In this document: piece by piece, positions 1 through 14,800 of the stretch | Layout: the number at the start of each line of letters is the position of its first letter | How positions within the stretch are numbered: position 1 is the stretch's first letter | Position numbers and translations under genes: made by a program | Notes under the pieces: model-generated | Told to the model about the DNA's origin: nothing | Seen by the model: the letters and a program-made list of their open reading frames with translations, nothing else | Databases searched by the model: none | NCBI GenBank assembly: GCA_903813345.2 | Contig: CAIIXF020000006.1 | Coordinates: 24,189,936-24,249,935, forward strand | Length of the DNA: 60,000 nt | Source of the DNA: Owenia fusiformis | Taxonomy: Eukaryota > Annelida > Polychaeta > Sabellida > Oweniidae | Reading direction: 5' to 3'

Positions 1-2799
1 AGGCAATTGAGGAAGATATCATTGGTGAATAACAGAATATACATACGGCAGTGATAAATATATTGAAGAATAGATGTCTCTTATTTCTCTTAATGCTGAA
101 AAAATATTAAAAATAACATTCTCAGACTTACTTATTCTTTTACAATTTTTTGAACTACACATCTATAAAGTTTTGATTTTTTAAATTCATGGCTGGAATA
201 CTCTAATGATCATTTCAATAGTTTCAGTCCGAAATATCATGCACAATTTTTAAAAAGTTTATAATAGACAATATACTACATTTATCTGAAATGTACAGTG
301 CCTATTACTATGAATTCATACCATCACCATCAATATATTGGTTTAAATGAAATAATTGAAATAAAATTCTTTAAATAATGAGACACTCGTTCTAGATATT
401 ATAGAGGTTGCAGTTAAAGAATGTCAATTTGTCGTGATTGCTTCCGTGCAATGCTTTCACAATGTTCGCGCTAGCCATTAAAATTTCTGAGTTCCAGAGA
501 CGCAACCCATTTGAAAAATTTGAGTCCCCATCTAATTATTTGCGTCCCTCTTATTTCTTCACAAAGTTCAAGAAAATATTGTGAAAGTGAAAATAAAGTG
601 GGCGATAATAGAGTGCTTACACTAAAATGGGATAAAAATGACATATATTGTAATTTGATGCATCCTCCCGATAAATATCTATCACTGGGTCCTTTTCACA
701 CAATTCTGAAGTAATGTTATACCAAAATAGTCCGAAATGAAAAAAGGAAATGCTCAAATTAAGAGTTTTGTTTTCACATTTTAAAACTTGCGATCTTGAA
801 GGTCATGTCAAGGTCGTGAACTTTTGCTTCTTTTTATTAACATTTCTCCTTAATCTGAAGACTTTTAGATGAAAACCCTCGATCTATCATTAAACAATTA
901 TCTTGATGTATAACATTAGATCAATATATAATGGTTTCTAGTGGAAATAATAAAGATAATCGTGAAAAACAATCGTTTCAATTTGTGGGGAACCACAGGG
1001 GATTTCTGCAATATTGTATGTTTTGATCTTCCATTTCGATTGCGGCATTTTCCGGAATATATCGGAACCAATCAAAATCCATGTCTCATACTGGAAACCC
1101 TGTTCATGATAGCCAATCAGATTTGTTGATATAAATATACCTGGATCATTGCTCGTATATCAAGGTAGTGAGTTTGAAAATCTTGATGAAAATCATGTTT
1201 CACCGCTACTGTGCTGCAGTAAAAGTTATCTTGAAGCAGTTTATAATTTTTGCGTCCTAGGGACGTAAGTTGATTTTGATTTTTTCTGAAATTTCCGTAA
1301 AAATGGCAAAAAACGGCGTCAACGGGAACACTGCTTTCATTTGCAAATTCTCACTATCAGTTATTAATAAAACGCGCATGGAATTTCATGTAGACTATCT
1401 ATATCTATATCTATAATTCTGGAAGAAGGATAGTCCTGTATAATCCAGATCTTTTTATGTATTATTTTCATATCATGTTAAGGGGGGCATTGTTTAATTG
1501 CTCACTGGACATGGGTTAGTTGTGGTGAAGAAATTTCTGTCTCATCAGGTGCTTATCAATTCCATTCTTGAATTGATTTATATCTGTCTGTGGTGTCTAT
1601 TACAGATTGGGGAAGATTGTTCTATGTGTTGACGATTCTGTTTCCATCCTATTTAGTCTGAATTATATTCAGACTATAAGGCACCTATGTTAAAGTTTGA
1701 AAATTTTGTTTACATAGGAAGTGCTATTCACAATGGCCGATTGGGTAAAATTAATTTTCATATTTGTTACTTCAACTAGCTTTATTTCCACTTGACAATA
1801 TACTGTGTTACTTTTTATTGCATTTAATTGTACCTTACTATTTAATTGAAATTTTGTAATGTTCATTTTATTGAAGAAATTGTTCCTCCAATTGATAATT
1901 TTGTGCAAAAAAATTCACTGCAATTTTCACAGGAAAGTAGTACATCATAGCAGACTGACTTCTAGTCAGTCTGTTGGATACATACCAGAATTTCATGCGC
2001 TGTCATAGGTTATCATTAAACTTTTTGCATCAAGGGCAAAATAGGCACGGATGTTAAACCTAGGGTGGGCCACAAGATATGTCAGATAAGAAATAAGGCC
2101 CAGACTAGATTAACTTGTTGAACTAGGGCCTGTGGTAGATCGAGTAAGACTGAATATCTACACAAGATTGCAAGACTGGCATAACGTTCAGACAAGTGTT
2201 GTCATACGAGGACCAGTAAAAATGTGAGGAATGTGTGTGCAAACATAAACTGAAATTATTACAAAAACTTCGGCGCCAACTGAACAAAAAAACAGAAAAG
2301 AGAAAAACAGAAAAATAACAAATTTTATAAATCAACATATTTCTAACCACATAGGGAATACACTGAGTGTCATACCTTTGCAGTTTTATCTGTGCTGTCT
2401 TCCGGTTGAGTTTCAACGTCGTTCGTGGTGATATTGAGCTGATTTTGACCACTAACATCTTTCAAATTTGGCAAAGTAAAGAAAGACATTTTGAATTTTC
2501 AAAATTTGTGGATACGTCGGCAAAACTGCACTACTTTAACACAAACATATTGGCTAATAGAATGATTGGTTACCATAAAATTAACCTTTCTTTAGTAATG
2601 TGATATAAACAGTATGTAAAAATTCGTATGATTAGACATAAACGCAAAGATTATATGTGATATTTTTGGCGACGTCCTTCCCATGATTCACACGGGTCAG
2701 CCATATTGGATCTATAATTTTTCTGAACTGAAAAATTTGTCTCGATATTCTGTGGATTTACACGCCGTTTCTGTACTGTAAGACATTATAGATGAAGCC
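1..2799. other. Upstream flank of the F-BAR gene
   Basis: AT-rich sequence with no convincing coding exon; the short open frames here lack homology I recognise. A (TATATC)n-like stretch lies near 1390-1415. The segment about 440-1335 has GCTTTCA-type sequences near both ends and GGGACG-like motifs resembling those at 5650-6425, so it may be a decayed copy of the same element, but the match is weak. The promoter and 5' UTR of the first coding exon should lie within the last few hundred bases; I see no clear TATA box there. Confidence 0.4.
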
Positions 2800-2823
2800 A
2801 TGAGTTGGGGAACAGAGTTATGG
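2800..2823 (+). CDS. CIP4: Coding exon 1a (MSWGTELW)
   Basis: A 24-nt coding stretch encodes the eight-residue start found in CIP4, FBP17 and TOCA-1 (MSWGTELW). A consensus donor, GTAAGTAT, follows at 2824. It ends in phase 0 and joins exon 2 ([13 protein letters not shown]) exactly as in vertebrate homologues. The intron after it is about 24.6 kb. The 5' UTR boundary is not determinable from sequence. Confidence 0.93.
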
Positions 2824-5800
2824 GTAAGTATATCTTCGATAATACTTGATTTATCAGTGTAATTAGATAGTAAGGTTTTGGGAAGTTTGTTATTTTCTTA
2901 TTTTTCTCAAAACCCACGAAGTGCGAGAAACACGGAAGTGAATGCAAAATCGAATGTACATTGTACAGATCTTGTTAACGTGTGTAAAACAACAAAAAAA
3001 TGAAGATTCATATTGACTTTGTATTATGTAATTTTTTTGTTTTCTAAATGACTTCCTTACAGTTGGGGACAAAAATAAATGACAGGTCGATTTTCGATCA
3101 CCATTTCCTAATTATGGTGGTCTGAAAGCCCATAATTTCCAATATTGTCTAGATACATATCCCTTAAAATTTGTATATTTTACATTTTGTATAATCTCAT
3201 CCACTGATTCATGGCCTCTTGTAAATTCTCTTATTTTTAACATGGGAAATCCTCACTTCAGCAAATCCACCTGTCATTTATTTATGTCCCCAACTGTAGA
3301 TTTCTGAGTCTGTCATTGAAAGTACTCCATGGCAGAGGTCGACAGGCCCGTAGTCAGCTTTTGTCAAAGGGGTTCACTTTTCAAAAATCTCAGGCATTGA
3401 GTACTCGCTTGCTTTCCAACTTGCATGAGATAAATGTCTTAGACATTTCAAAGCCTTTGCAGATTATTGACATTGACCATATAGACATTTCATTTTAGCA
3501 ATGATGACACTTATATGATGTAAATCGTGTGTTCTTTATTATACATATGCATATCATTTATTCAATCATTCATCCGCATTCAACATTTTTGCTGTTATTT
3601 GTTGTTATATTTTCTTATTTGGATATTTCTTTTTTCTTGCATATGATGGTCGTACACACTAGCCGGCTCTATATTGCGGGAAATGCTTTCCTGGCCTGTC
3701 TACCCAACCAAATTCACACAAATGATAAATTAATTTCTTTGCTTCAACTATAAAGTATTTAGTCTTACCTTAGGCACGTAAAACGCTTGGTAATTGAAGA
3801 AATATAAGCATGCTGCTTGAATTTTAAAATGTTTTCATTTTGCCTTACCAAGGTCACTTCCGGGTTAATCTGATAGTCTAGATTAAAAACGAATATATAC
3901 AAAGATTCAGATGGAAGAAAAGCAGTGTCGTTAAGAAGGGAAGTAACGTGGAAAAGTTATTGTTTCAGAAATGAGAAAAGTGAGTAGTATGAGAGAACAG
4001 CTTTTGAATCTCTGTGTTATAAATAATTATGATTCTCTTTCGATACATGTTCACATTTTGAGCACCGGAAACATCATGCAGCAACATGGCGGGTGATAAT
4101 GAAAATATACTTCAATTGATTATATTTCTTCACTTATCAAGTGTTTTACATGTCTAAGGTAAGATTTAACACTTTGATGTTGGAGCAAAATAATTAATCG
4201 ATAATTTGTGTGACTTTGGTTGGTATGGTTACCCAGACAGGCCAGGAAAGCGTTTCCCGCAATTTGTTAGCTATTATATCTACGACCGTGTATGCTTAGA
4301 AAATGATAAAAAATGAATATCCAATAAGAACAAGGAACTTCGAAGAACAGCATACAATGGTCCGATTTATATGACTAGTTGTAGAAGAATGTTGTCATAC
4401 CATACTTACAAAGATGTAAAGATAGAACCTGAGTATTACCACTTATACTCACCTAGTTACACTGACAATACGTCAGCGTAACAAGATGGAAGAACTTCCG
4501 GGCTTCGTTTTCGTGAAGATGTTTTTAATTTTCGATTTTACACCACTTATAAGTCAAGTTGTGGACAATAATTTGGCTCAAAGTTAAGGAAGATAGTCTA
4601 ATTTGAGAATATGCAGGCGGTTCTATGTTTGGTATATTAATGAAGACGCAATTTACATATTTAGTCCCTCGCTTTTGTTACGTTGACGATCTTCATGCAT
4701 ATTGCCAATGTGACAATATTCAGACAAGGCTAGAAAGAACACTATATTCTGCATTCTGATTAAGAAAAATTGCTCAATTTTATTCTTCATCTTTCAAAAA
4801 GTACAAAACAATTGATACATATAATTATACATCCTCAAGAAGGAAATGGAATCTATAAAAACTGAATTAGCGTAGAAATATTTTAATATACTCATTTATC
4901 ATAAAAGGGATAAAGTTACAGATTGAACAAATGTATGTCATAGGAAGTGTAAACTATAGACTTTAGTGAGTCACATGGTTACTGGACATAAATCAATAGT
5001 CTTTTAGATAGCATAGCTTTAGAATTAGTCGAGATATACAGGCATTATAATAGTGATGTACATTATCTGTATTCTGTACTATATATGTGTACACTATTCT
5101 ATCAGACTTTTATTGTTAGATTGAGTAATTATCATTGTTATCAATTAACTGTTCATTTTATTGGTTTCCCTAATTAATAAATCAAATTAATGATATATAC
5201 ATGTACAGTCCTATGAGTATGATTTTTTTTCTATGTCTGGTTCATATGTACTCTGTTGCCTAGAGTTATCTATTGTTTGTGAATGCAAAGCTTGATTTAC
5301 ATGTACTTGTATAGTACTATATGTATTCATGTAACACAGAATGCATGTATATATGGAGAATATGTTAAGTACAATGTACATGTATATGCTGATCTGAGTA
5401 AAAAAGAAAATCCAAGTTCGATGTGGTATCAAGTATTTTTTGCAATTTTACCAGAAAAACTTCACTGGTATAATATACAGTAGAACGGGACTTGAAAAAG
5501 CGTTCCACTTGCGAGGGTTCCACTTATGGAGATGTTCCACTTAGCAGGTTCTACTGTATATTAATATGGTGATTTCATATCTTCAGTGAAATATCAATTT
5601 TGTAAATCTACATATTTCAGTGTCTCATATACTGGTTGGTACATTACCAGTGCTTTCAGTAGGCTTGTCCAAAAGTGCTTCCCTGGGACGGATTGATTTT
5701 ACAAAATCGCGTCCCCCCTCAAAAAAAGTGCGTTCCCATGAAAAAAAAGGTTCCCGGGAATTCAAAGTCATATTTTTGCACTGAACGAAAAAAATTGATG

Positions 5801-8800
5801 AAAAGTTTGAATCAGTTTTGTTATTTTTTGGCCCAGATCAGTGTACTACACACGTCTAGTAGGTCATTAAATGATGCAGATACCTTCATTAGAAAGAGAT
5901 ATCTAATTTTCAACCATTAAATACAATTTTTCTTCGCGTATTTCAAAGCAATTTGCTATTGATTTTGATCGCTCAGAGTTTCACTAGATAGGAGCAATCT
6001 CCGTGAGGTTCCATTTTTGGTTCAGTTTTTTGCGCATGCGTACTAAATCCAGCAATTTGATTAGTTAAAATTTTTAAGACGCATGCGCGATTAATAATCT
6101 CGGCCAATCATAGGAATTGTACCGATTACCGCTCGGAAATCAACTACTAGTGATTGTCCAATCACGTACCTCATACTATTTTGATCGGAAAGAAACTCCG
6201 AAAGAAAATTCTATTTCTTTTAGAAATAGAATATCCTTCGTTTATTTAGCGGATTTTGAACAAATAAAAGACTGAAGGTAAGATCTTTATCAATACATTC
6301 ATCCAGAGTTAATTGTTTTGATATGACCTGCACTGCGTCCAAGTGACCCCTCATTTTCATTGTTTGGGGTCCCTATAGTAAAAACCGGGTCCTCTCCATT
6401 ATGGGACGGCGTTAATGAAAGCACAGATTACTGTTCTCTATGGAGTGAGTAATTATTCTTATATGAAATGGAATATTTTGCTATTCTATACTCAATTCTT
6501 GATATATTAAGGTGGCAATGTTTTCACCCACAATTTCAGACTCTGAGTGTATTTCCATCTAATGACGATGAACAAAGAACATTTTGTAAAATGAATGTCC
6601 TAGTAGAGCACAGATGGGGTCACCCTGACCTGGTATAGTAAACGTGGAGTATAGTGTCTCACATTCACATCCTAATACTGTGTTTTATGGTGTATAGGTG
6701 AAATCAATTTCACAAAATTCAGTAGAAAATATTATGTTTGTTTAATGTTGGATGGATTTGTTCTTTATTTTCAAAGAAATGCAATGAGGGTTCAGTATGA
6801 TTGACATAACCTGAAAGTCCACGAAATAACTCCGAAATTGATTTTTACGTGTTTTATGATTACTATAACTCATATTGGAATTTAAGCTAAGTATGTGACC
6901 AATTTATAGCTTAGTAAGAATACATTCAAGGAATGTATGTTACCCTTGAAAAAATTCAGCAATTATGTTTACTCTACAAATAGAAAGGAAAAGATAAGAG
7001 TTCATGAAGAATGTTCCTGAAAAAGATAAGATTACATGTACACTCTTTTAGTAAACTGTCCAGAAAAACAAGGAAATTAGTTGCAATATTTTAGCCTGTA
7101 AAAAGGGAATAAAATGAACTTGGCAAGGGTGAGATACTATTGAGAGGTTTTTGATGAACTTGTGACTCAGTAATGTACCTCATTATGGCAATTAGCTATC
7201 AATGATTGATTATGTTATCATACCCCTACAGCTTAATATTGACCATTATTACAGTTATTGATAGTGTGATTAGAAGATTTGTATGATCAGTAGTCACCCC
7301 CTCCCCCTCCCTGGCCTTCCTGCCCCTTCTATATAATAGGTCTATTTATTAAGGTCTCATTAGATCTAATCCTGAATTTTTTGCGTGTTCATCCCCATTG
7401 ACTTAAACAGTAACACTGCACCAGAGACACAATACTTGATAGGGTAGACTCTTGTCCTGTTTCCTCTGCGAAGGCCAAAAAAGCCTAGAAAGCCCCCTCC
7501 CCGAGTCCATTTTTAGCATTATAAGCTGTGACATCATCAGATGCTCAACAGAAATTTTTGCCTCTGAGACTCTCACTTGACAAATTCAATTGTGTTTAAC
7601 ACGCGGAATAGATTATCATAACACTTGAAATTACACAGACGTATTGAGCTTAGGGAACTTTATACAAGTTGCTTATATTGTATCGTTCACGCACGTCTGT
7701 CATGGTGAACGGAGTTGATTTGTGTTTGTGCTCATCCTCCATTTTTCTGTTTTTCGTCTGCTCAGTGATGATGCGCAGACGTTTCCAAGGGTAATAGAAG
7801 TTGCAATCGTGATGTCATCGGGCAATAGTTCAAATGTATATTCCCGCTGACGTCACATTTGAGAGAATATAACTTTCCGAGGGAAATAGTAAATCTATTT
7901 CGGAACACGTGACTAGGTATTGACCAATCAGGATTAGTGTTACATATTGGGTATATAATAAAGTCTCTTATTGACTTAAACAGTAAAACTGCACCAGAGA
8001 CACAATACTTGATAGGGTAGGGCCAAATATTACAGTATGAGCATTCTTTATTTTTAAGGTACACTACATAGTCTCTTATTGCCTTTATTTTTGGTGCTAC
8101 ATGCATTTAAATACATACACGTATTGTGGATTGCATCCTTGCTGCAAGGGTATTTTACAAGTAGAATTTAAGCATAAATGAAGTCCTTTGAAGAAGGATG
8201 TGTGGATTGAACCTATGTTACTTTCTATATGATAATGTAAGATGCTTATATGTTTAACCTTATATACCCATGGTGATAAAATGTCCTGTAAGACATACAT
8301 TGCATATACAACAAGAGCAAAGTTCAACAAAACAGGAAACATTTATTCAAACTACACATTCTGCAGCTATCAGTGAAAGTAATGAAAACTCAAGATATAA
8401 CAAAAGCTAACCTAAACAAAATAAAGATTGCGTGTTAATTTTTCTCATTATGAATTATTGATGCAAACCATTGCTAACCTTGAAAAATCATTTGAGATCA
8501 TGAGAATTCCATATTACTTAGTGAATATTAAATCATATTTATGATTTTTTAAATTGTTTTGAAAAATAATGTTAGTCTAAGTCTATTAATGTATGAAGTA
8601 CATGTTTCATTGTTTGGTTGGCCGGTTTGTGCAATGCTGCAAATGAATAGCCTCATAAAATTATATCTTGTCTCTCAAAGGAGAAGCCTCTTGGACAGGT
8701 AACACCTCCATGTTATTCATCAAAATATTCTATTCTGATTGGTCAATCAGCAGTATATAACCCAGTGTACCTCTTCTTGAACTTACAATTACAAACTTTA

Positions 8801-11800
8801 AATGATCGATTTGTGTAAAATATATTCTTCTTTGTAAGTTTGTTTTCTGTTTGATTTGAGTTAACATTTCAAGGTGTAGGTATACAGTTTAGCCAGTCTA
8901 CTTTTTAGATCAGAGGGAGAGTCAGCATACTGCAAAGTTAAGTTAAACACCTTGAAGTTAATAATATTCTTGTACCATATTTTTCTGTATGTGAAACAAC
9001 TCTGTAAACACTTACTAAAAACCTTGAATGTACTTCTCCAGTAAACAAAACTGAAGTGTTGAAATAAGTGTTCATAAGAGAAAGTGAATAACCCTTTTCA
9101 ATTATTTGATTTTGCTTCTTTAAAAGAAATCTTCATCTGACATAATATACCAGGCTCAGATAGTCAGAGTTAAGATTGGCATTATAAATTGTGTATGCCT
9201 ACATGCCAATAGCTAGAGGGGGGGGCTCTAGAGGCTCAAGAGGACCTCTCAACATATCCTCACAAAATTCTCCAAGTAAGATTCACGGTGCCCATGTCAA
9301 GCTGCGCGCCTACGTAGGCGCGCAGTTTGTTTCGATCACAAACTGCGTGCCTAAGAACATTGCATCATTTAAGTTGGAGTCTGTATTTTGAAACGTAATT
9401 TAAAGACATTTATCCTGCATTGTTTTCTTGTTCAATGCGTTCATTCTGTGGCGAATATACGAATCTTGCAAATACTAGCAAAAACTATGTGCAAACGAAT
9501 CTAAGTTTTAAAACATAAGCAGATTAATGGCATTTTCGTCACTGATTTAACGGGAATTTATACGTAAATCGATCTAGCACTTTAAACATAAATGACAAAT
9601 ACTTTAGACTCGTTTTATATTTAATTCCTTACACATTTATCATGTATAATTCAAAATATTTCGAGATAAAACAGATAATCAGGAGATTAAAAAGAAATAA
9701 ATCACAAACTGCGCGCCTATTTTAGCCAGAAATTACAAACTGTGCGCATACACTATTAAAACTACATATTATCATTGGAATTTCTACAGAGGCACGTGTA
9801 GGTGTTTTTCATGTAGCTTTGGAAATTTTGCTTTATCGTCAGATTTGATGAGATTTTCATATTGAAAGTCAAAATGTATAATAGAAGTGACAATTAAGTT
9901 GGGAACGAAAAAAACTTTTATTTTCAGATCACCATCTTGGTGGATGGACTCTCATAGTGTTTCAATTATGGGGTTCTACTATTAGACACATATGTGCCTT
10001 TATGGCGATTATGTTTTCCAATAATACAAAACAAGCTTGGATGGGCAAGCAGTTTGGAAATATTAGGCACGCAGTTTGGGAAATACATGTGAATATAGGC
10101 GCGCAGTTTGACAAGAAAAATGTTTAAATCACGTTTATGGCGTATTATCGTTTTGAACACAAACTTTGCTGATTTAATCAGATGGAGTGATCTTATATAT
10201 TCTAGCATACACAGACACAATGGCTGAATAAACGGCAAATGACGATAAAAAGACATAGATAAAACTTTACACTGTAAATTTTGAACACAGAAGTTACTTA
10301 AGACCCTTATATTGAGATAACTAGGTTTACATCGGGAAAAACATTGAGTACTATGAGTAAATTAAGTTCATCTTCACAGAATGGTTCTATCTTTAGAACG
10401 AGACTAACCTTGTATTTTTCGTATTTTGGCTCTTTTTGGGAGTCGTGTCCTCCCCGTCTCACATTTTGAAATATGCGCGCAGTTTGTCAGAGTTTCAAAC
10501 TGCGTGCCTAGTAGGCACGCTGCTTGACATGGGCATCGTGAGATTCTGACTTACATTTCTTGAAAAATATGCTTTTTAGAATTGCATTGAAAATTAAGAC
10601 CCCCTTCTGATAGGAGCTGGCTTCAGGCCTGATATGTACCTAAAATGTAACAAGCTCAAGATCAAGAATATTATATACATGTTAAGTATAGGATCATACA
10701 CATGTAATATTATAAGGGATTACCTATAGGGGTGGGAGGGACTAAGACAGTAATCCTTGGCAAATACCAGCATATCTCCTGCTGATATATATTTTTTATT
10801 GGGTCGTTCAGTATACATATATAGCGAATTATGTAAGCATTATGACCTGTACAGAAAAATATATGGCAACTAGAGTTGAGTATATGCTGATAAAAACTCC
10901 CTTAAAGGGACATATTCATCTAACATCTAACAAGGATTGACAAACACTGTATAGCTATTTTTTGAAATGTATTTAAATGTAACTTAGTTTTCAAATACGA
11001 GCTAAGTGTTCAGGCAGAGAAATGTGTTTGTTTGTCTGGTAGCTATCAGGTAGAGGAAGACACAAATAATTTGATCGTAAATAAAATTTCTCTTTTACAA
11101 TCATGAAGAATGTAATCAAGAGTTCTAACAAGTCAACTTGTTGAAAAAGTATCAAATGTTTAAAACAAAGCATTTTGCAGGGAATGGTGATCCCTTATCA
11201 AATCTAGTTACTTTTTCATGCTTTTTTACAGCAAACGTGTTGCTTTAAATCTTCATCGCTGATCCAGTTCTACAACTGTATATATTAAACAAATGTGGTT
11301 GATTACTGTTACCCTTTAAATAAATGTTTACATACAATCAAATGATAAACAGGCATGGGTAATTAACAACCAATGAAATACAGTACAGAAATAAGTATTT
11401 GTCAGTTAGTTTTAAAGTAACAAGTATCATTTGGGCTGGGCTATCCAAGGTCAAGCAAAAAATCAAACATTTTTATTGCCAGATATATGACATTCTATGC
11501 ATCTATGTTTATATCTGAATCCTTGTTTAGCTATTTCAATGCATCTGTAATGTTATTTCAAACAACACCAAAATTATATTTCCTCTCTCTATTTACAGTT
11601 ATACCTGTCTTAAATATTCATGCTATTCATTACATAACTGGACATTTTCTTGGCTACCATATGGCCCTAGGTATATAAAAACTCGGCCAGTCTCCAGTAG
11701 TTGTACTTATTTATGAAGGTTATATACCTGAACACAGTTAAACTTGACAAGAAAATATTTTATTAACATCCATAAAGAAGCTGTTAAGAGTGTATAAATT

Positions 11801-14800
11801 TAGAGGATTAAAAATCAAACAATATTTGGCTTAAGGCTTATGATTTAAAAGATTCACTGATAATTATTGACGAAAATGTCGTTATCCAGTATGATGTCAT
11901 CATCCATGACTGGATCTAATTGGTCAATCAGTGGTACCAGTTACTATGGTACCATAGAGCCAGCAGGACGTCATGGATATGGCGGTGATTACACATCACG
12001 GAAATGGTATCGTGTAAGTAGTTATGGAGAAAATTTTTATTTTCGTAAAATTAATCTTGTTGGTCGAGAAAATTTTCTGCAATTTGATTTCGAACAATTT
12101 TGTGTTCTCTAGTTATTTCTATTTTGTTTGGGAAATTTTTGTATCTATATAATACTTATGATTTACAGTGTTTGCCACCTAATTCCCCTTCTTAAGTTAG
12201 GAATTCATAAAGTCCATTGTTCCCTAGCTGTGACATCATAATATCCATGGTTACAACCATTGATTTTCCGAATTTTTAATTTTACGAAGTTTCAGTTAAT
12301 GCTGCTCCCCCCCGGATTATTTGTACTTTATCAATGTCAATCCCTGGTATTAGGCTTGTATATGGGTCATACTTGGTATAAACTTTTGTATTTCACTAAG
12401 AGAAAGCTTAACGTGACTGAAGCATTTATCTGGGATGTGTTTTGCACATTATTCTTGTGTCTTAAGATGTAAAAACAGTTTATGGTGATTAATCAACTCT
12501 GACATTTTTGCTAACCTTGAAGTAAATTTATGGTATCATACTACTGTATTTGTAATCATTTTGGATATCATTGTGGCTTATGAGTATGGTCTTGGCCCTC
12601 CCTCAAAAATCAAACTCGTAAACAGGTATGATATATTGTGCATATCTCTAAAATAAGCCAATTGTTACCATGGTATATCCATTAAACAGAGCCAATTCAG
12701 ATATTGCTGTTTTATGACATTTGTGAGATTTATATATCCTTTTATATATCTATTTTTTGTAAATGTAATTGTTTGATCTTATCAGATCATGCCAGTAAAG
12801 TTTAATTGTTTAAGTTCAACTATGGCTGGCAATGGGGTATATGGTTGATGGGCCAAAAGAGATTCAAATAATTTTGCTAAGCAATATCAATATGCTCATA
12901 TACACAGCACTTCTTGTGATTTGTCTTTGACCTATGACTGCTGACCTATACTGGCGATCACTAGAGTGCTGCTAACTCGATAAAAGGCTGGCGCTGGCTA
13001 GAATTGTCTATGGTTCTAGCCAGGATAAAGATACCAGTTCTTCAACTCGACAATGGGAAGAACTGCTCTACCTAAGTGACTAATATGTCATGATATGACA
13101 TCTAAAGGGTCGATAAAAGATATATATATATATATATAAACTCCTATCGAAGCCTTTGTATATTAATGCTGCATGTGATTTTGAAAGATTTGCTGGCTAG
13201 AGGGACATTATTTCCAATTGATCCCATTCATTATATAATTCAGAAATCAGCTTGCCAAGTTTCATATAATTATTGCCTGCATATGTACATGAAACAAGTT
13301 TTTTATGTATCGTTGCAAAGATGGAAAAAATATTTTTGCACACCATACTGAGACAGGAGGTTTATATGTAATAATTGTGTTTTAGGCTTATAATTGTGAT
13401 TTAAGCCTAATAGCTAGATGTCACTGCATAGGTCGAGTCAAGAAATGTTCACCCTTCGCACTCATTCGACTTTGCTTCTTAAAAGAGAGCTTCATCTTCA
13501 CTCTTTCAGTTAAGTGTATAATAAATCCTTGAACTCACAAGGCCAATCAGAGAGGATTGGTGAAATACGGACTACTTTCTATATATGGTCATTTCCTTTG
13601 ATGTCATTGCATAGTTAATAGGCACACATTAGCACATGTTCCTCTGCAGAGGGATATACAAGGGCTTGATGAAAAACTAATCTTCAAAATTCTAATCTCT
13701 AAAATTCCAGTTACTGAAGGATACTTTATATATAAAGTTGGCAGGCCCATAGCCAGGAACCCCCTCCTTGGCAAATGTTATGGGCCTGGATGGTATAGAG
13801 TCTTCAAGTCATATGAATAAATTGTGTTTGACTAATTTATGCTTCACCCCTTTTCCTCTTTATATCGTATTGAAACTGGACTTCATCTCTGTGTGTAGTG
13901 ATATAATTATGAAAAATTTAGATATTAGAAATACCTAAATTGAGAAAAAATACTAAGAAGAGCACTGCAATAGAAAAAATAATGGCCAATTATTCTCTTA
14001 TAGGGGGAAGAATTCATTTCGGGAATTGTATTTTATAATTTACTTTCGTTATATATAACACTTACAGCATGCTTTCATGATAACTAATCATATATTTGAT
14101 GTCTATGAACAAACTTTATTTGACAACTTGTTACAAATGAACTTCCTTGTGTGACTACCCTCCCTAAGAGCTAACCTCTTCCTATACTCTTTAAATTGCA
14201 GATTCTTTGATCTAATCGGAATGCATATTCTGCCTATGCTTTCCATCCTTGGTCCAAGGGTATTTCACTTCTTTCCTTAATTAAACGAGTAATGAAGCCT
14301 TTTGATGAAGGATGGAGCGGAAATGGTATCGTGTAAGTAGTTATGGAGAAAATTTTTATTTTCGTAAAATTAATCTTGTTGGTCGAGAAAATTTTCTGCA
14401 ATTTGATTTCGAACAATTTTGTGTTCTCTAGTTATTTCTATTTTGTTTGGGAAATTTTTGTATCTATATAATACTTATGATTTACAGTGTTTGCCACCTA
14501 ATTCCCCTTCTTAAGTTAGGAATTCATAAAGTCCATTGTTCCCTAGCTGTGACATCATAATATCCATGGTTACAACCATTGATTTTCCGAATTTTTAATT
14601 TTACGAAGTTTCAGTTAATGCTGCTCCCCCCGGATTATTTGTACTTTATCAATGTCAATCCCTGGTATAAGGCTTGTATATGGGTCATACTTGGTATAAA
14701 CTTTTGTATTTCACTAAGAGAAAGCTTAACGTGACTGAAGCATTTATCTGGGATGTGTTTTGCACATTATTCTTGTGTCTTAAGATGTAAAAACAGTTTA

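Larger units (their letters stand above)
11999..14317. repeat. 2.3-kb tandem duplication, copy 1
   Basis: The segment from CGGAAATGGTATCG at 11999 is repeated from 14318 with high identity. The copy begins 15 nt before the end of exon 1b, so it includes the donor. The two copies differ by a replaced stretch: about 12900-13140 here, with a (TA)n run at 13118-13137, against about 15218-15313 in copy 2. Confidence 0.9.

Noticed and set aside
7397-8020. Possible LTR retrotransposon
   Set aside because: The direct repeats are only 50 bp. I see no TG...CA ends, primer-binding site or gag-pol sequence between them.
8738-8770. CCAAT/TATA-like pair as another promoter
   Set aside because: No open exon with a donor in a usable phase follows, and such motifs are expected by chance in AT-rich introns.
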